Shown one piece after another: positions 1 to 11,048 of a stretch of DNA of 34,795 nt (within the stretch, counting starts at the first letter, position 1; every line of letters starts with the position of its first letter). The position numbers were made by a program, and so were the translations under genes. The DNA is from Pelargonium nanum (taxonomy: Eukaryota; Streptophyta; Magnoliopsida; Geraniales; Geraniaceae): assembly GCA_036897485.1 (NCBI GenBank), contig JAYMTF010000506.1, positions 1-34,795 on the forward strand. The letters run 5' to 3'. The notes below the pieces were generated by a model. It did no database searches, was not told the DNA's origin, and saw nothing but the letters and a program-made list of their open reading frames with translations.

Positions 1-116
1 TCTGATCTGGCGATTAGGTAGCGCCACCATAGCTTGAGGCTGAAGGGGTTGCGGAGGATCTCCTCTTCGTAGAGGAGGTCGTCTCCGGAAGGGTACAGTT
101 CTTGAGGAATCGCCAT
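1..116 (-). CDS. SYF1: Pre-mRNA-splicing factor SYF1/XAB2, N-terminal fragment (cut by window edge)
   Basis: The minus strand opens at an ATG (116-114) and reads MAIPQELYPSGDDLLYEEE followed by ILRNPFSLKLWWRYLIARSD up to the window edge, with no stop. This matches the start of the plant SYF1/XAB2 family, whose conserved opening is a DLLYEEEILRNPFSLKLWWRYL-type block leading into the first HAT (half-a-TPR) repeat. SYF1 is a HAT-repeat scaffold of the NineTeen complex in the nucleus and acts in spliceosome activation. Only about 38 codons of a protein of roughly 900 residues are present. No splice site is seen in the fragment. The identification rests on one well-conserved block, so the family is fairly sure, but the integrity of the rest of the gene cannot be judged. 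Confidence 0.88.
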   Translation of the reverse strand, partial: MAIPQELYPSGDDLLYEEEILRNPFSLKLWWRYLIARS

Positions 117-1836
117 TGGAGCTCAGAAAGTGCAGAGGTTTGTAATCCAAAATTTCAAAAGAAAAATGGTGCGAGATTGGGAAGCAGTGGACGTGACAGG
201 CTCTACAAAAACCCTAGAATGATGTAGTGAAGGAAAATGGAAACCTTAAACCTCCATGAGGTAGAATGCAGAGGGAGAAGTTGGAAACCTAAGGGTTTTG
301 GAGATTTTCCTGAGAAAATCAGGATTGAAGACGCATCCCAAAAATCTCTTCGATTCGCTTTAATTTTTACTGTGGTTTAGGGCCTTTAGGCGACGCCATA
401 GAAATGACCCAGCGATTATCAAAAGGGGAGAAATGGCATATTCTATGAAACTATTTTTTAAAATAGGTTATTTCGTAGTTTTTTTTTTCGCGGAAATGTA
501 TTTATCCATGGACGTAGTACCGATGATCTGAGAAGTTATCAATTAGACTTACATCGTCTAGAAAAGAGTCGGATAACTAAGTAGTACAATATCATGGTGA
601 TCCGGACGGACCGGGGTCAAGATTTGGCTTAGACCACAATCAAGTAACGTACGGCCTTAGGGCGCGCTCATGGGATGCAAGGGTTTCAAATAAATTTGTA
701 GTTGTGTATGGGGTGGAGGGGGAGGGCGCAAACTCTAAGTCGAGTTCACAAATTTAAGGTGTGCTTTCAGGGAGCGAGTGTGAGAAGTAGAGATTCACGA
801 TTGGTAGGAGGATTTAAGAGGGGTGAGTACCTCATCTGTGAGTGGTCACACCGAATGAGAGGGTCAAACGTATTGAAAGACGTATACGATATTTTTGGAG
901 GGGTCTAAAGAGGAACAGGACAAATGATGATAATGAGCCATCTATTAAAACACGCCACGACAAAACAGAAACGTAAAAATCAAGTATCTTAATATATTAG
1001 TCACAAAACACACACAAACATTCAATAAGACGAGTACAAGTCAATACGTAACTTGGGTGAAATTCTAAAACACTATCAGCTCAGTGTTTAAAACAAGCAT
1101 ATACTCTACGTAAAGGTCAACTTTAAAATATGAACAAGTTCAGGAGGTCTAGATTCATTAAACCTTTATTTTTATTTTAAGAAAAATTAAGAATAAGCTA
1201 GTGTTTGCTCTGGTTTTCTCATGACCATGTGTTATTACAAATTTAAATGATACTATTGACAATTCATTTATATCTATTTTTATTTTTAATGTCATTCATA
1301 ACTATTTAAAAAGAAAAGAAAATACTTCTTTATATATAAAAATTCAAGAAAAACATGACACTTACCTTGTCATTAAAATAGAGAGACAACACCTTGTCAT
1401 TGAATATTTGGTTGGCCAAACTTATCAACAAGATATTTCTAATTTTAAAACACAGTTATATCAAACAAATTCTGTAAAATTTCATCATCCAAAGGCAAAA
1501 AGTAGATATTCCTACATAAACTATAAATTTCCACCTAGTGATGATCAATAGAAAAATGCATACTATCCAAACACATGTGCAGAAGAACAGTACTAACAAA
1601 ACCAAACAGCAAGCACTAACCTTGGTGACAAAAGCTTATAATTAACAATGCAAGTAGTTTGCAGATAACTAGATAAGACAATGACTCTAGCAGAAAACTC
1701 TATGTATTAAGGTGCAACAACACAACTGGAGTAGACAAAATATAAACTGTTAAAACATGTATAGTATAATGCCTGTAGACACACATAAGAATCAAGGTTT
1801 ATCCTGCATCCGTTATTCCATAAATTCACTCCAATC
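117..1836. other. Intergenic: SYF1 upstream region and GRXS17 3' flank
   Basis: AT-rich DNA with no convincing gene. The left end should hold the promoter and 5'UTR of SYF1 (minus strand). The last 100-200 bases before 1837 should be the 3'UTR of GRXS17. A 68-codon plus-strand reading frame at 702-908 has no recognisable family and lies in a slightly GC-richer patch (about 590-910). I see no tRNA, terminal repeat or retroelement motif here. Confidence 0.5.
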
Positions 1837-4800
1837 CTACTCGGATAAGGTAGCTTTGAGCTCTCCACTGCTCTGCAACTCCAGTACAATATCGCAGCCT
1901 CCTATCAGCTCACCTTTGTAATAAAGCTGAGGAAATGTTGGCCAGTTTGACAACGTCTTTAGACCCTGCCTTACTTCCTCATCAGTTAAAATATCGAACG
2001 ACCCAAAATTTATACCTGCTTCTTTCAAGGCATTTACAACTTTGGAACTGAAACCGCATCGAGGCGCATCAGGGTTTCCCTTCATGAAGAGCATAACTGG
2101 TGAAGAAGATATCAGTTTCTTCAAACGATCTTCAAGAGACTCTTTCTGAAGAATCCCTTTCTCCACTAAAACCTTTTTAAGCTCCCCACTTTTCTGCATC
2201 TCCAACACAATGTCAGATCCACCAATTAGTTCGGTCTTTATATAGAGCTGGGGGTAACTGGACCAGTTTGAATAAACCTTTAGCCCTTGACGGACTTCGT
2301 CATCAGAGAGTATATCAAAACTCCTAAAATCCACATTTTTTTGTTTAAGGATTTCAACTACCTTCCGGCTGAAACCACACTTGGGTTCTTCAGGTTTTCC
2401 CTTCATAAAAAGCATAACTGGGCTTGAGTTAATCAAGCTTTCAAGACGAGAGGTCAGGGTCCCACTCAAGCCAGTAGATTGCGATACACCACCCTTTCCA
2501 CTTCCAGGCTCACTCACATTTACTTCATTGGAACTAATAGTCTCAATTCCATGATCTCTGAAAACTTCTCCAAGTTCACCATTTTCATGCATTGCAATCA
2601 CTATGTCACATCCACCAAGAAGTTCTCCCTTGCAATAGAGCTGAGGGAATGTGGGCCAGTTAGAGAACTTCTTTAATCCCTCACGAACCTCATTATTCGT
2701 AAGAATATCAAAACTACCAAACTTAACTTTCTCATCCTTCAAAACGTTAACCACTTTTTGGCTAAAACCACACTTCGGCTCGTCAGGGCTTCCTTTCATG
2801 AAAAGCATGACTGGGTGAGAATTAATCAGCTTCTGTAGTCGTTCTGTCAGTGTATCACTTTGCCCGGGTAGAACCTGGCTCTCCACTAGGGTAGAGCCAT
2901 TTTCTTTCGCGAACTCTTTGATTGTTTCAAGGACGGCAGGTCCCGCGGCCATCCCAAGACTAGCTGGAGCTGCTGGTTCTCCAGGGTTAATTGATCCAGC
3001 AACTTTTGCAACTTTGTTGGCCAAACTAGATGGATTTGCCCCTTCCAATGTATCAATAGTCTTACCATCCTGCAAAAGAAGATTTTGTAAGGATCCACAA
3101 TGACATAAAAGTATCGATTCGAGCAATGGTATTGCACTAGTGCAGTTTAGAACATAAATATTTTACAATTTCATAGACTGTGACAAGTAATTTAACACAA
3201 CAAGACCAAAAAAAACAGAGTTGAATGCTATTAGAAAAGACAAGGAAAAGGACGAGAGAAAAAAAAACTCATAACCAGAAGAAACAATAAAAGGCAAAAG
3301 AATTAGAGAGAGAGAGAGAGAGAAAGAGAGAACTTAACAACTCAGTTGCGTTTTACATTAGCTAAAAGAAAATTAAATAACCTAACAGCCCCAATTTAGT
3401 TGGAAGTAATTCTTTCCATGTTACCAGATGCAATTTAAATAAGCGATTCAACTATATGGGAAAAGGTATGCACTAAGAGAGTAAGAGGTTTCAGAAAGCA
3501 AATAGGCTAAAAATTCAGAAGTAGAAAAGGTATCTTCATTTTTCTCATCAACCTTGATTTCTGTTTGGCAGTGAGAGTACTGTTCTTCAACCTTGAAGAA
3601 CAAACAATTAAACATGAAGCTTCTACCAGGCCTCTCAATGTTATTGATGTTAATCCAAACTCCTAAAATCAGTTTCACTCATTTGGTATGACAAGCTGCG
3701 CACTTGCTGCAGCCTTGCACACCGTGTCACACTAATAGCCCAATTACATAAAAATCCCATAGTATTTCGTGTGAGCACAATAGTTCATGTTACCAGCCAA
3801 AACGCCTCTTTCTCAGTAGAATTAGCAACTTGAACTAGTAAGTAATTGACACTAAACGTACATCATGTATAGTCTTCAGATTTACAGTTCGGATCATCAC
3901 GGAACAAGCTGCTAGTCAGCTATTTTCCATCCAAGAACTACTAATTCATTATTTTTAACTTCATATAAGAACAAAATAATAGTTCATAACACCACTATCA
4001 GAGATCTTTTTTTTTTTTTATACAATATGAGCATTTGGTTCGTAATATTTCATTTGATTAATCAACATCCAAATATTAGTCCCTTTTCAGAATATACTGT
4101 TATATTCACAGTAAGCCACAAGATTTGGTGATGCCCTAACAGCAACTATATGATGTGAGACAACTCCTAAATTCTGTTAATATTCCTATGTTAGTTAGTT
4201 AGTTAGTTAGTTATAGCAGGTTGAGCTACAGTAATGTTTATTTTGGCCATCTGTTAGGCCCAAGTCCAGTAGAAGTTAGCCCTTTATAAGGTCTCATTAT
4301 ACTTTCTTTTAGCTGATCTGAGAGCTTTTTATCTGACAGATCCATTGATGGATTCTGTATTTACAAAGGAGAATGAGAATGTAATGATAATCCAATCATT
4401 TGAACGAAAGTTGCTCTTTCTCTCTCTAACTGTACTCTATCTCCTCCTTCTCCCTTCTCTATCCTTCTATACTCTGAATTTCTCTCTATTCTACAAACTC
4501 TCTCATCTAAGTTATCTTCTTCAAGGTTCCTGTAAAGAACTCTATCCCCATATCAGAAGTCCAAATGATTAAAGGTTCTAAAGAGGGTCAACGACTTAAG
4601 AATTAAACTCTTGACAAAGATTTTTCTCTACCAGGTAAAGATACAAACTATTTGTCAAATTAAATCCCAGTACACTAAACCTATATGCCCAAAGATCAAT
4701 ATGAAGCACACCAACAGATCTAATATTTTTTATTCCAACAATTCCAACTGTTGGGAAAACAACAACACTTTACACTAACAACAAAAAGCACAATTAAGAA

Positions 4801-5211
4801 TAACTACAAACACAAATCATTAAAACTTACTTTGACAAAAACAAAAAAGGGCACAGCAGAAACTGTATATGCCTCAGATATCTCAGGTTGTTCTTCTGCT
4901 TCAACCTACAGCATCACAACCAATTCAAAGAGGACTCAATACAACTATTCAAAAAACAAATTGAGCAACAAACATGTAGAACCATAAGTGAGAAAAAAAA
5001 AGGTAGAGAAAACAAGCAATACAGGAAAAAAAAAACACACCCTTAGAAAGTGAACATGAGGAAAATCCGTAGAGAGATGAGCAAAAACTTGGTCCATTTG
5101 CTTTGAGGGCTCACACCATGATGCCCAGAAGTGCAGGATAACTGGTGCGCCACTATGGAGGATGGTCTCCAGCTCCCCCTTTGATTGCACGTCCTTCACT
5201 GATCCACCCAT
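1837..5211 (-). CDS. GRXS17: Monothiol glutaredoxin S17 (Trx-like domain plus three CGFS Grx domains)
   Basis: Three minus-strand coding exons join in phase 0: 5211-5041, 4905-4831 and 3069-1837, giving 492 aa. Exon 1 (residues 1-57) starts MGGSVKDV and holds the Trx-like motif WASWCEPS with Cys33. Exon 2 (58-82) reads [13 protein letters not shown] into VPFFVFVK. Exon 3 opens with [10 protein letters not shown] and carries three glutaredoxin domains with CGFS active sites at Cys182, Cys313 and Cys420, each followed by the conserved NWPTFPQLY or NWSSYPQLY and GG(C/S)DIV glutathione-binding blocks. The protein ends LKATLSE. Length and domain order match the family (Arabidopsis GRXS17 is about 488 aa). 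Family members bind Fe-S clusters through CGFS and glutathione and act in the cytosol and nucleus in redox, heat and meristem responses. An in-frame ATG nine codons upstream (5238) could extend the N terminus, but MGGSV aligns with the family start. Intron 2 (3070-4830) is unusually long and carries repeat-like DNA. Confidence 0.96.
3305..3322. repeat. (AG)n microsatellite in GRXS17 intron 2
   Basis: Nine tandem AG dinucleotides, followed by further purine-rich sequence. It lies in the long second intron of GRXS17. Similar short dinucleotide tracts occur in eRF3 introns near 24329-24349 (AT) and 27633-27648 (AG). Confidence 0.9.
4189..4540 (+). repeat. Possible solo LTR or LTR fragment in GRXS17 intron 2
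   Basis: The segment starts TGTTAG followed by four more TTAG units. It then has a TATA-like TTTATAAGG near 4282-4290, an A-rich stretch, and a long pyrimidine-rich tail with many TCTCTC runs (about 4420-4510). TGTTAG starts and pyrimidine-rich ends with an internal TATA box are typical of plant Ty1-copia LTRs. I cannot find a clean CA terminus or a clear target-site duplication, so both the boundaries and the class are tentative. It could also be ordinary intron sequence. Confidence 0.3.
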
Positions 5212-6130
5212 TCTTTCTCTATCTACTGCGACCTTCACAGCCCTTTGATGTTTATAAGAAAAAGAAGAAACCAGGTCTGAAAAATCTAGAAAAGAAAAAC
5301 CAACATACTTATAAACAAATCAAATTTATGCAAACCAGGCAATTTGGAACAACTTAAGCCCAATAAGAGAGTCAAACCCTAAAGGCTAGTTGGAGATCCC
5401 ATGGACAAGATAAATAACTTAGGTAAATGGTATGTTTCCAATGTGGGATCACACCGCGACTATGATATATAAACCCAATTTGGAACTTCAAAGCAAAAAA
5501 AACAAAAAACAAAAAAAACATATGCAAATAATATTCACAGTGAAATTTTAAGAATTTCATAGCTTCACATGAAAAGAAAAAAAAACAGCTCCTAAACCAA
5601 ACCTTATATGCATGTTAATTACAATCAAGTTCACATTTTCCAAAACTTGTCCACAGTAAAAAGGAAAAAGTTGTAACAAAGGCAAGAACTTAGTGTGATA
5701 ACCAGACCATCACATTCAAATAGTTGTGGTCTATGAAGTAACCCAACAACAACAACAACCACCACAAATGTTAAGTGAAACATAAAATCAGTTACATCCA
5801 TATACAGGTTATGCGAAAGAGAATACCTGCAAATTACATGCTCCAAAAGCTATTTTATATTAAGAGTAATTATATGAACTTATATTGATGAGAGGATGTA
5901 AAAAAAAAAAAAAAGTTTGATGAGAGGTAGTAAAGCAAAGTACCCATCCCTAACTCTATCCCTGCACCAAACAAAATATAAACTACTGGAAAGCTATACA
6001 ATAACACTATGTACACTACTAGCAACAAACTCAGAAATCGCAGCAATAGAACATTGAAGAGCAAGTGTGAATCGAAAAATTGGATTAGAAACAACACAAC
6101 AGAAAATTTACCAAATTCAGATTACAATGA

Positions 6131-6480
6131 TCAAGCCTCATATACGAATTCAAGAGAACCATTCAAACAAAGTGATTCGATAGGTATAGGGCACCAACCA
6201 AAAGAGGGGTTTCGAGACTGAAAAGGTGCGCTTCTGCCGACAGAAAATGACGCCGGAGAGATTGGATTTTGAGAGAGAACGTGCCGGAGAGAGGAGTTGA
6301 CGGTGGTGGCTTCGCCGGGAAAGAGAACCGGTGGCGGCTGTACGCTAACAGTGACGTTTGTGAATTTCGGAGTTGAGAGGAGTCGAGGAGATTTGTGATT
6401 TTTGTTGATGTACGGTACAGCAATTTCTGTATGGGCCGCGGATAATATTCGTGGGCCCATCTCGAAGAGAGGCCCAACCC
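6131..6480 (-). other. GC-richer block, possible leader exon of a minus-strand transcript
   Basis: On the minus strand this block has overlapping open frames in more than one phase (109 codons at 6460-6131 and 104 codons at 6477-6163) and a higher C and CCG content than its AT-rich surroundings. Plant 5'UTR exons and organelle-targeting N termini often look like this. I do not recognise either translation and found no downstream exon that continues them. The simplest reading is a 5'UTR exon of GRXS17, spliced to a site just upstream of 5211. A small unrelated gene is the alternative. Confidence 0.25.
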
Positions 6481-7079
6481 AATGTTTCGATCTGATCTGA
6501 TCTAAACTGAATCAACGGTTGGAAAAGTGTAGAACCCATGAGGAATCATGTATTGTCAAGTGGAAAGGCAAACAGCATGCCATTAGTGTCATAATGCGCT
6601 GCACGAAATTTGTATGTTCATTGATCATACTCAAAAATTTTGTATCAGTGTCGTATTTGCATTGGAAAACTCCAATCGTGTCACGTTTGTATTTGATCTT
6701 TAAAACACGCAAGCACTGTAAATTAGTTGTGTTGTGATACACACGGCACGCCCTAAATGCCTAAAACACACAAAGTCAGAGCCCTCCAATGGATTGTGTG
6801 CGCAGTTAACCTGAAGAATCGAAACTAATTGACACACAGGTGAAACCAAGCCGAAACTAATCTCTTGCTGACGACTAACAATTCACAAATTACAATTTAT
6901 AATTGTAACTGACCAATTGATTTAGGTTAACCGATCGAGTCCATTTTCATTGGTTCACGATCAGTTACAGTTTAAAATCTTTAGGAGCCTAAATTTGACA
7001 CAAGGCTCTTGAAATCCTTTAGACGACCCTACACACATATAGGGGTATAATGTAAATTATTTATAATAAAAAGCACCAA

Positions 7080-7262
7080 ACGTGTTGGTTTCATCTTGCA
7101 GAGTGTGTTGGATTGTGTTCGTGTCATGTCAATATGACTCATCTAGTTACCGTGTTAAAAGTGTTGGGTCACACAACACGATTACTAAACGTATCGTGTT
7201 ATTGTTCGATAGTGCAGAACACACGAACAACTTTAAACACGACACGCATGCACGAATTATCG
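7080..7262. repeat. Decayed dispersed repeat rich in CGTGT and ACACGA motifs
   Basis: The stretch has repeated forms of CGTGT, GGGTCAC, AACACGA and TCGTGTT, with an inverted arrangement of ACACGA against TCGTGT around 7175-7200. Similar CGTGTCGTGT-type dispersed repeats are common in eudicot genomes. It lies just upstream of the likely VPS28 leader. Boundaries and family are uncertain. Confidence 0.25.
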
Positions 7263-7349
7263 GGTACTGGTAAAGGTGAATTGGGTCATAACATAACAGT
7301 AGTGCAACTGCAACACGTAGATGGCGTAAGCAGAAGAGCGATTATATGT

Positions 7350-8025
7350 GCTCCCACACGCTACCTCTTTCTCTCTCTCTCTCCTCTTCCTTCTTCGTCT
7401 TCTTCGTCTCTCTCCTCTCCATTCCCCAAACACGTCTCGCCTCTTCACTCCCTTCAAAGCCCTCGCTTTCACTTCTCCGTAAGTTCTCTTTTTCACTTTT
7501 CCTTTTCTTTTCCCTTTAATTTCTAGATTTTTTTCTGTCCACTCAAAATGCTCGATCTCGATTCGTATCGTTGTGTTAGCAATTTGATCAACCATCTAAT
7601 ATTTATCGTTATCTGTGCTCGTATGGTTTGAATCTGGAATTTTAGGTTGTTTATTTTGAGATTTAGAATTTATAAGTTGCGATGTTTTGGGGTTTGTTTA
7701 TGATTCTTTCGATCAATTTTAGGGTTCTTTCCATGATCGATTTATTGGGGTAGATTTATTTCACGATGAGCTCGATCCATCGGAGACAAATTGATTTGTT
7801 TAGCTTAGTTGATCAGAAATTTCGGTTTTTTATTCCTGTTTCCTCCAAATTTGCTGTTTTGTTGCTGTTGTTGTTTGATACAATGTGAATCTAGTATTGG
7901 TTCTCATGATGATTTTTATTTTTGACTAGGTTTGCTTCTCTTTGCGCGTGACCCATTCCCTTCTCCAATACCCTAAATCCCCAATTACTTTCTAAATTAT
8001 ATCTGTACACTAAGCTTATACTGAG
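7350..8025 (+). promoter_or_regulatory. VPS28 5'UTR with a likely leader intron (7479-7929)
   Basis: A pyrimidine-rich leader (7365-7478) ends at a strong donor, CCGTAAGTTC (GT at 7479). A T-rich stretch typical of plant introns follows, ending at TTTTTGACTAG (AG at 7928-7929). The second leader piece then runs about 96 bases to the ATG at 8026. 5'UTR introns of this size are common in constitutively expressed plant genes. The transcript start is not determined. Confidence 0.6.
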
Positions 8026-8655
8026 ATGGAGGTCAAGCTCTGGAATGATAAGCGAGAGAGAGAAATGTACGAGAACTTTGCAGAGCTTTATGCCATTATT
8101 AAAGCCACCGAGAAGCTTGAAAAGGCCTATATTCGTGACATAATCCCGTCATCTGAATACGAAACTGAGTGCCAAAAGCTGATCGCTCATTTCAAAACCC
8201 TGGCCTCCACCCTCAAAGATATCATCCCAAGCATTGAACGGTTTGCAGATACGTATAAGATGGACTGCCCAGCCGCTTTAAACCGCCTCGTCACATCAGG
8301 TGTGCCCGCCACTGTTGAACACCGGGCTGCCTCGACTGCTTCCACGACCACTTCAGCAGCCATTGTGGCTGAGTGCGTTCAGAACTTCATTACAGCTATG
8401 GACTCGTTGAAACTGAATATGATTGCTGTTGATCAAGTTCACCCCTTGCTATCAGATCTGTCGTCTTCACTTAACAAGTTGACGATTTTGCCACCAGACT
8501 TTGAGGGGAAGACGAAGATGAAGGAGTGGATTTCAAGGTTGTCAAAGATGGGAGCAGCAGATGAGTTAACAGAGCAACAGGCGCGGCAGCTTCACTTTGA
8601 TCTGGAGTCGTCCTACAATTCATTTATGGCAGCTTTGCCCAATGCTGGTACCTGA
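8026..8655 (+). CDS. VPS28: Vacuolar protein sorting-associated protein 28 (ESCRT-I subunit)
   Basis: An intronless coding region of 209 codons plus stop. It begins MEVKLWNDKREREMYENFAE, the classic VPS28 opening, and continues with LYAIIKATEKLEKAYIRDII and YETECQKLIAHFKT. The N-terminal core (about residues 1-100) packs with VPS23 and VPS37 in ESCRT-I. The C-terminal four-helix part (about 110-205) contains NFITAMDSLKLNMIAVDQVHPLL and a late WISRLSKMGAADELTEQQARQLHFDLESSYNSF block; in the family this part recruits ESCRT-II. The role is sorting of ubiquitinated membrane cargo into multivesicular bodies. Length matches plant VPS28, and the frame is intact. The neighbour on the left is the divergent GRXS17. 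Confidence 0.97.
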   Translation: MEVKLWNDKREREMYENFAELYAIIKATEKLEKAYIRDIIPSSEYETECQKLIAHFKTLASTLKDIIPSIERFADTYKMDCPAALNRLVTSGVPATVEHRAASTASTTTSAAIVAECVQNFITAMDSLKLNMIAVDQVHPLLSDLSSSLNKLTILPPDFEGKTKMKEWISRLSKMGAADELTEQQARQLHFDLESSYNSFMAALPNAGT

Positions 8656-9884
8656 TTGATTCGGTAAGCATGTATATAACTGGGAAAAGTTTATTTTGTT
8701 TGGGTGATTCTATAAAGAGTGTCTTTGCTTCACCTCTGAATCCCAGTGCTTAGCTGGAAGGAGTTAGTGATTTATGTCAGTTTAGAACTACTGTTTTTTA
8801 TTTGATATCTGAGTGATATTTTGTGCTGATCATGAAAAATATATGGTTAAGGTTATATCATGAAAATGCCTTGTAATGTGGTTTCCTTCTCATTCTACTG
8901 TGGTTAAGGTTAGGGCTGATAGCCTTGGACAATACTATATGTCATTTTGTGTTTTTGATTGTATATGAGGGGATATACGGGTTGATCTTTAGTATATACA
9001 TTTCCCTTTTTGTTCCATATATATGTGCCATTACATAGTAATTTATGATTCTCTATTTTCTAAATTAATGATTGTGGGTCTGATTTTCTTGTTAGATGAT
9101 ACTCTGTAAGATTTTAATTATCAAAGTGCTATATGTTCTGGCTTGACATATGTGAATGTGATAACCTTCTACTCCAATCAATACCATTCGTTGCTTGTTG
9201 CACTTCTAGTGAGCTGACTTGATTTTGGTCATATCATGAAACCAGCTACTTTTGTTTGCTCAATTCAGATATGCAACATATTTGGTTGATTTTTCCTTAA
9301 AGTTCTTCCAAAAGAGCAATTAGACAGAGTTTTGGGGTTTTTAATTTTCTGATAAATAATTATAACAGGAGATTACTGCCTTGATACAATTAGAACTTTC
9401 TTTCCCCGGAACTTGTTCCCATCATCATGTGGTTCCATTGTAGTTTGAGATTTTTTACTTCTTTGTACATACTGTGGATTCGATTGAAATGCCCTTGCAT
9501 GGTTGAAAAGCTACCTTATTTACCATGCACATTATATAGTAAATTATCCATAGTTTGCTAAGGTTTAGCTCTTTAATTGGAAGTGACTGTTTTCATCCCT
9601 TGATATTAGTGACTGGGGACTAAACAACTCCTTTTGTGACTATATGCTTAGAAACCTTTAGATCGTGTATACGGATTACAATTTAGGACTACCTAGATGA
9701 AATCGGAGCTATGCTGTATGGGCTTTGGAACATTGAGTTGTGATTCAATTCCTTACGCGTCTTGATTATTTTTTATTTTGATTGTATGTGTGTTTAAAGA
9801 AAGGAAGGATCTACCAGTTTCTGGTATATGATATCTTTGGGTCACTGGAGATTAGTTGTATATATATTGTTGGTTTAAGAATTA
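8656..9884 (+). other. VPS28 3' region and AT-rich intergenic DNA
   Basis: AT-rich and T-rich on the plus strand, with no open frame of note on either strand. The proximal part must be the VPS28 3'UTR. A GGTAAGCATG just after the stop (about 8660) resembles a donor, so a 3'UTR intron is possible. Nothing else is recognisable before the transposon edge at 9885. Confidence 0.5.
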
Positions 9885-9945
9885 GGGCAAATTGCGGATA
9901 ACCCATATGGGGTTATCACTTAAAGCGAATAACACTTTGTGGTTT
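9885..9945 (+). repeat. Left terminal inverted repeat (61 bp)
   Basis: It pairs with the reverse complement of 11049-11109, with one mismatch at the base after CACTTT (G here, A in the partner). It includes a near-palindromic CCCATATGGGG. Confidence 0.9.
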
Positions 9946-10287
9946 CAATCACAGAACATAACCCCTTGTGCTTTCGATTTGAACTTTTGTCCGTTAAAAT
10001 GGATGAAAAAATTAACAGAGTTGAGCATGTGCTGAGCACATGCTGTATATTTTTCTTAAATGACCAAAATGCCCTTCTTCAATAATTGATAGAAGATTCC
10101 GGCGACCCTATGAATTTTCCGGTCGCCGGATACTCGCCGGATTTTATGAAATTCAAACCAAATCAGAACCAAATCCAAAACGAAATCAGATCAAATCAAA
10201 TGCAGATCAATATCAAATCAAAATCAAATATCAATAATAACAAATGAAATCAAAACAAAACAAATAAAAAAAATTGGTGGATCTCAT

Positions 10288-10411
10288 CATCATCGGAGAC
10301 GACGCCGGAGCAGAGGGCACAGATGGTGGTGGCTGTTCGTGCTCCTCTGTCGATTCGCCGTGAGCCGTGAGATCTGGGCATCATCGGAGACGACGCCGGA
10401 GCAGAGGGCAC
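10288..10411 (+). repeat. Direct repeat inside the transposon (two 33-bp copies)
   Basis: A 33-bp block starting CATCATCGGAGACGACGCCG occurs at 10288-10320 and again at 10379-10411, identical by eye. Both copies are followed by a shared GGCTGTTCGTGCTC. The segment between and after them appears to be a diverged tandem duplication. A second short motif, AGCCACCGTCGAGCA, recurs around 10674-10742. Confidence 0.85.
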
Positions 10412-11048
10412 AAAGGGCTGTTCGTGCTCGCCGGAGACGAGACGACGCTGCCACCATCGCCATCGACCGTCGTGCTCTTCTCCAGATCTCGACGGAGCAC
10501 GGAGATCTGGACGGACGGAGATCTGAGCAGACGGAGCACCACTGCATCGCGAGCACCGCCGGATATCGATGAGGCGAATCAGATCTGCGCCGGAGACGAG
10601 CCGGAGATCGACGGAGCCGTGCGTGGCTGTGCTCGATCTGGGTTCACGTCGTAGATCTGGAGCGCCGGAGTCGAGCCACCGTCGAGCAAGCGTCGAGCCA
10701 CCGTCGCCATCGCCATCCGCCGTCGAGCCACCGTCGAGCAACCATCGAGAACCAGATCGGCGGAGCTGGAGCGGCGGAGATGAAGAAGACGGTGGTGAAC
10801 CAGATCGGCGACGCCGTGTTTAGCACCACGCCGGTGGTGTGGGAGCCGGAGCCCAGCTCTGCCTCGCCGGAGAATGGCCGGAGAAGAAGGTCTTTGGCTT
10901 AAGGGCTTGTTTGGCTTTAGGGCTTTAGGGGTTGTTTGGCTTTTAAAAATTATCACTAAGGGGTATTATTGTCTTTTTGTATCATAAACTAACGGTGTTG
11001 TAACAGAAAGTCAAAAATGAAACCACAGGGTGCTATGTGCCACAAACT

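Larger units (their letters stand above)
5212..7350. promoter_or_regulatory. Divergent upstream region between GRXS17 (minus) and VPS28 (plus)
   Basis: The two genes are head to head, so this interval holds both promoters and 5'UTRs. No core promoter element could be assigned with certainty. A GC-richer block at about 6200-6480 stands out, as does a run of short inverted and CACG-rich motifs at about 6560-7260 that looks like a decayed repeat. A pyrimidine-rich stretch at 7365-7440 resembles the leader of VPS28. None of the short open frames here resembles a known protein. Confidence 0.5.

Noticed and set aside
702..908. 68-codon plus-strand open frame in the SYF1-GRXS17 interval
   Set aside because: No recognisable family, no splice or promoter context, and Arg/Gly-rich chance composition. 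It is not enough to call a gene.
5209..5238. Upstream in-frame ATG as the GRXS17 start (MKVAVDRER extension)
   Set aside because: The nine extra residues are not part of the family N terminus, and the MGGSVKDV start aligns directly with plant GRXS17. It is kept only as an alternative.
6163..6477. Possible small mitochondrial protein (NFD6/NOXY2-like) from the Ser/Arg-rich frame
   Set aside because: The Ser/Arg-rich beginning is suggestive, but the diagnostic SLLPLHSAVA-type core of that family is absent and no second exon continues it.
7257..7595. Arg/Lys/Glu-rich 112-codon minus-strand frame
   Set aside because: It is the reverse of the CT-rich VPS28 leader and first part of its intron; low-complexity by-product.
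10250..10956. Several overlapping open frames on both strands in the GC-rich block
   Set aside because: Frames are open in most phases at once because the block is GC-rich and repeat-rich (GTCGAG, CCGGAG). It lies inside a TIR transposon and none of the translations resembles a protein family.
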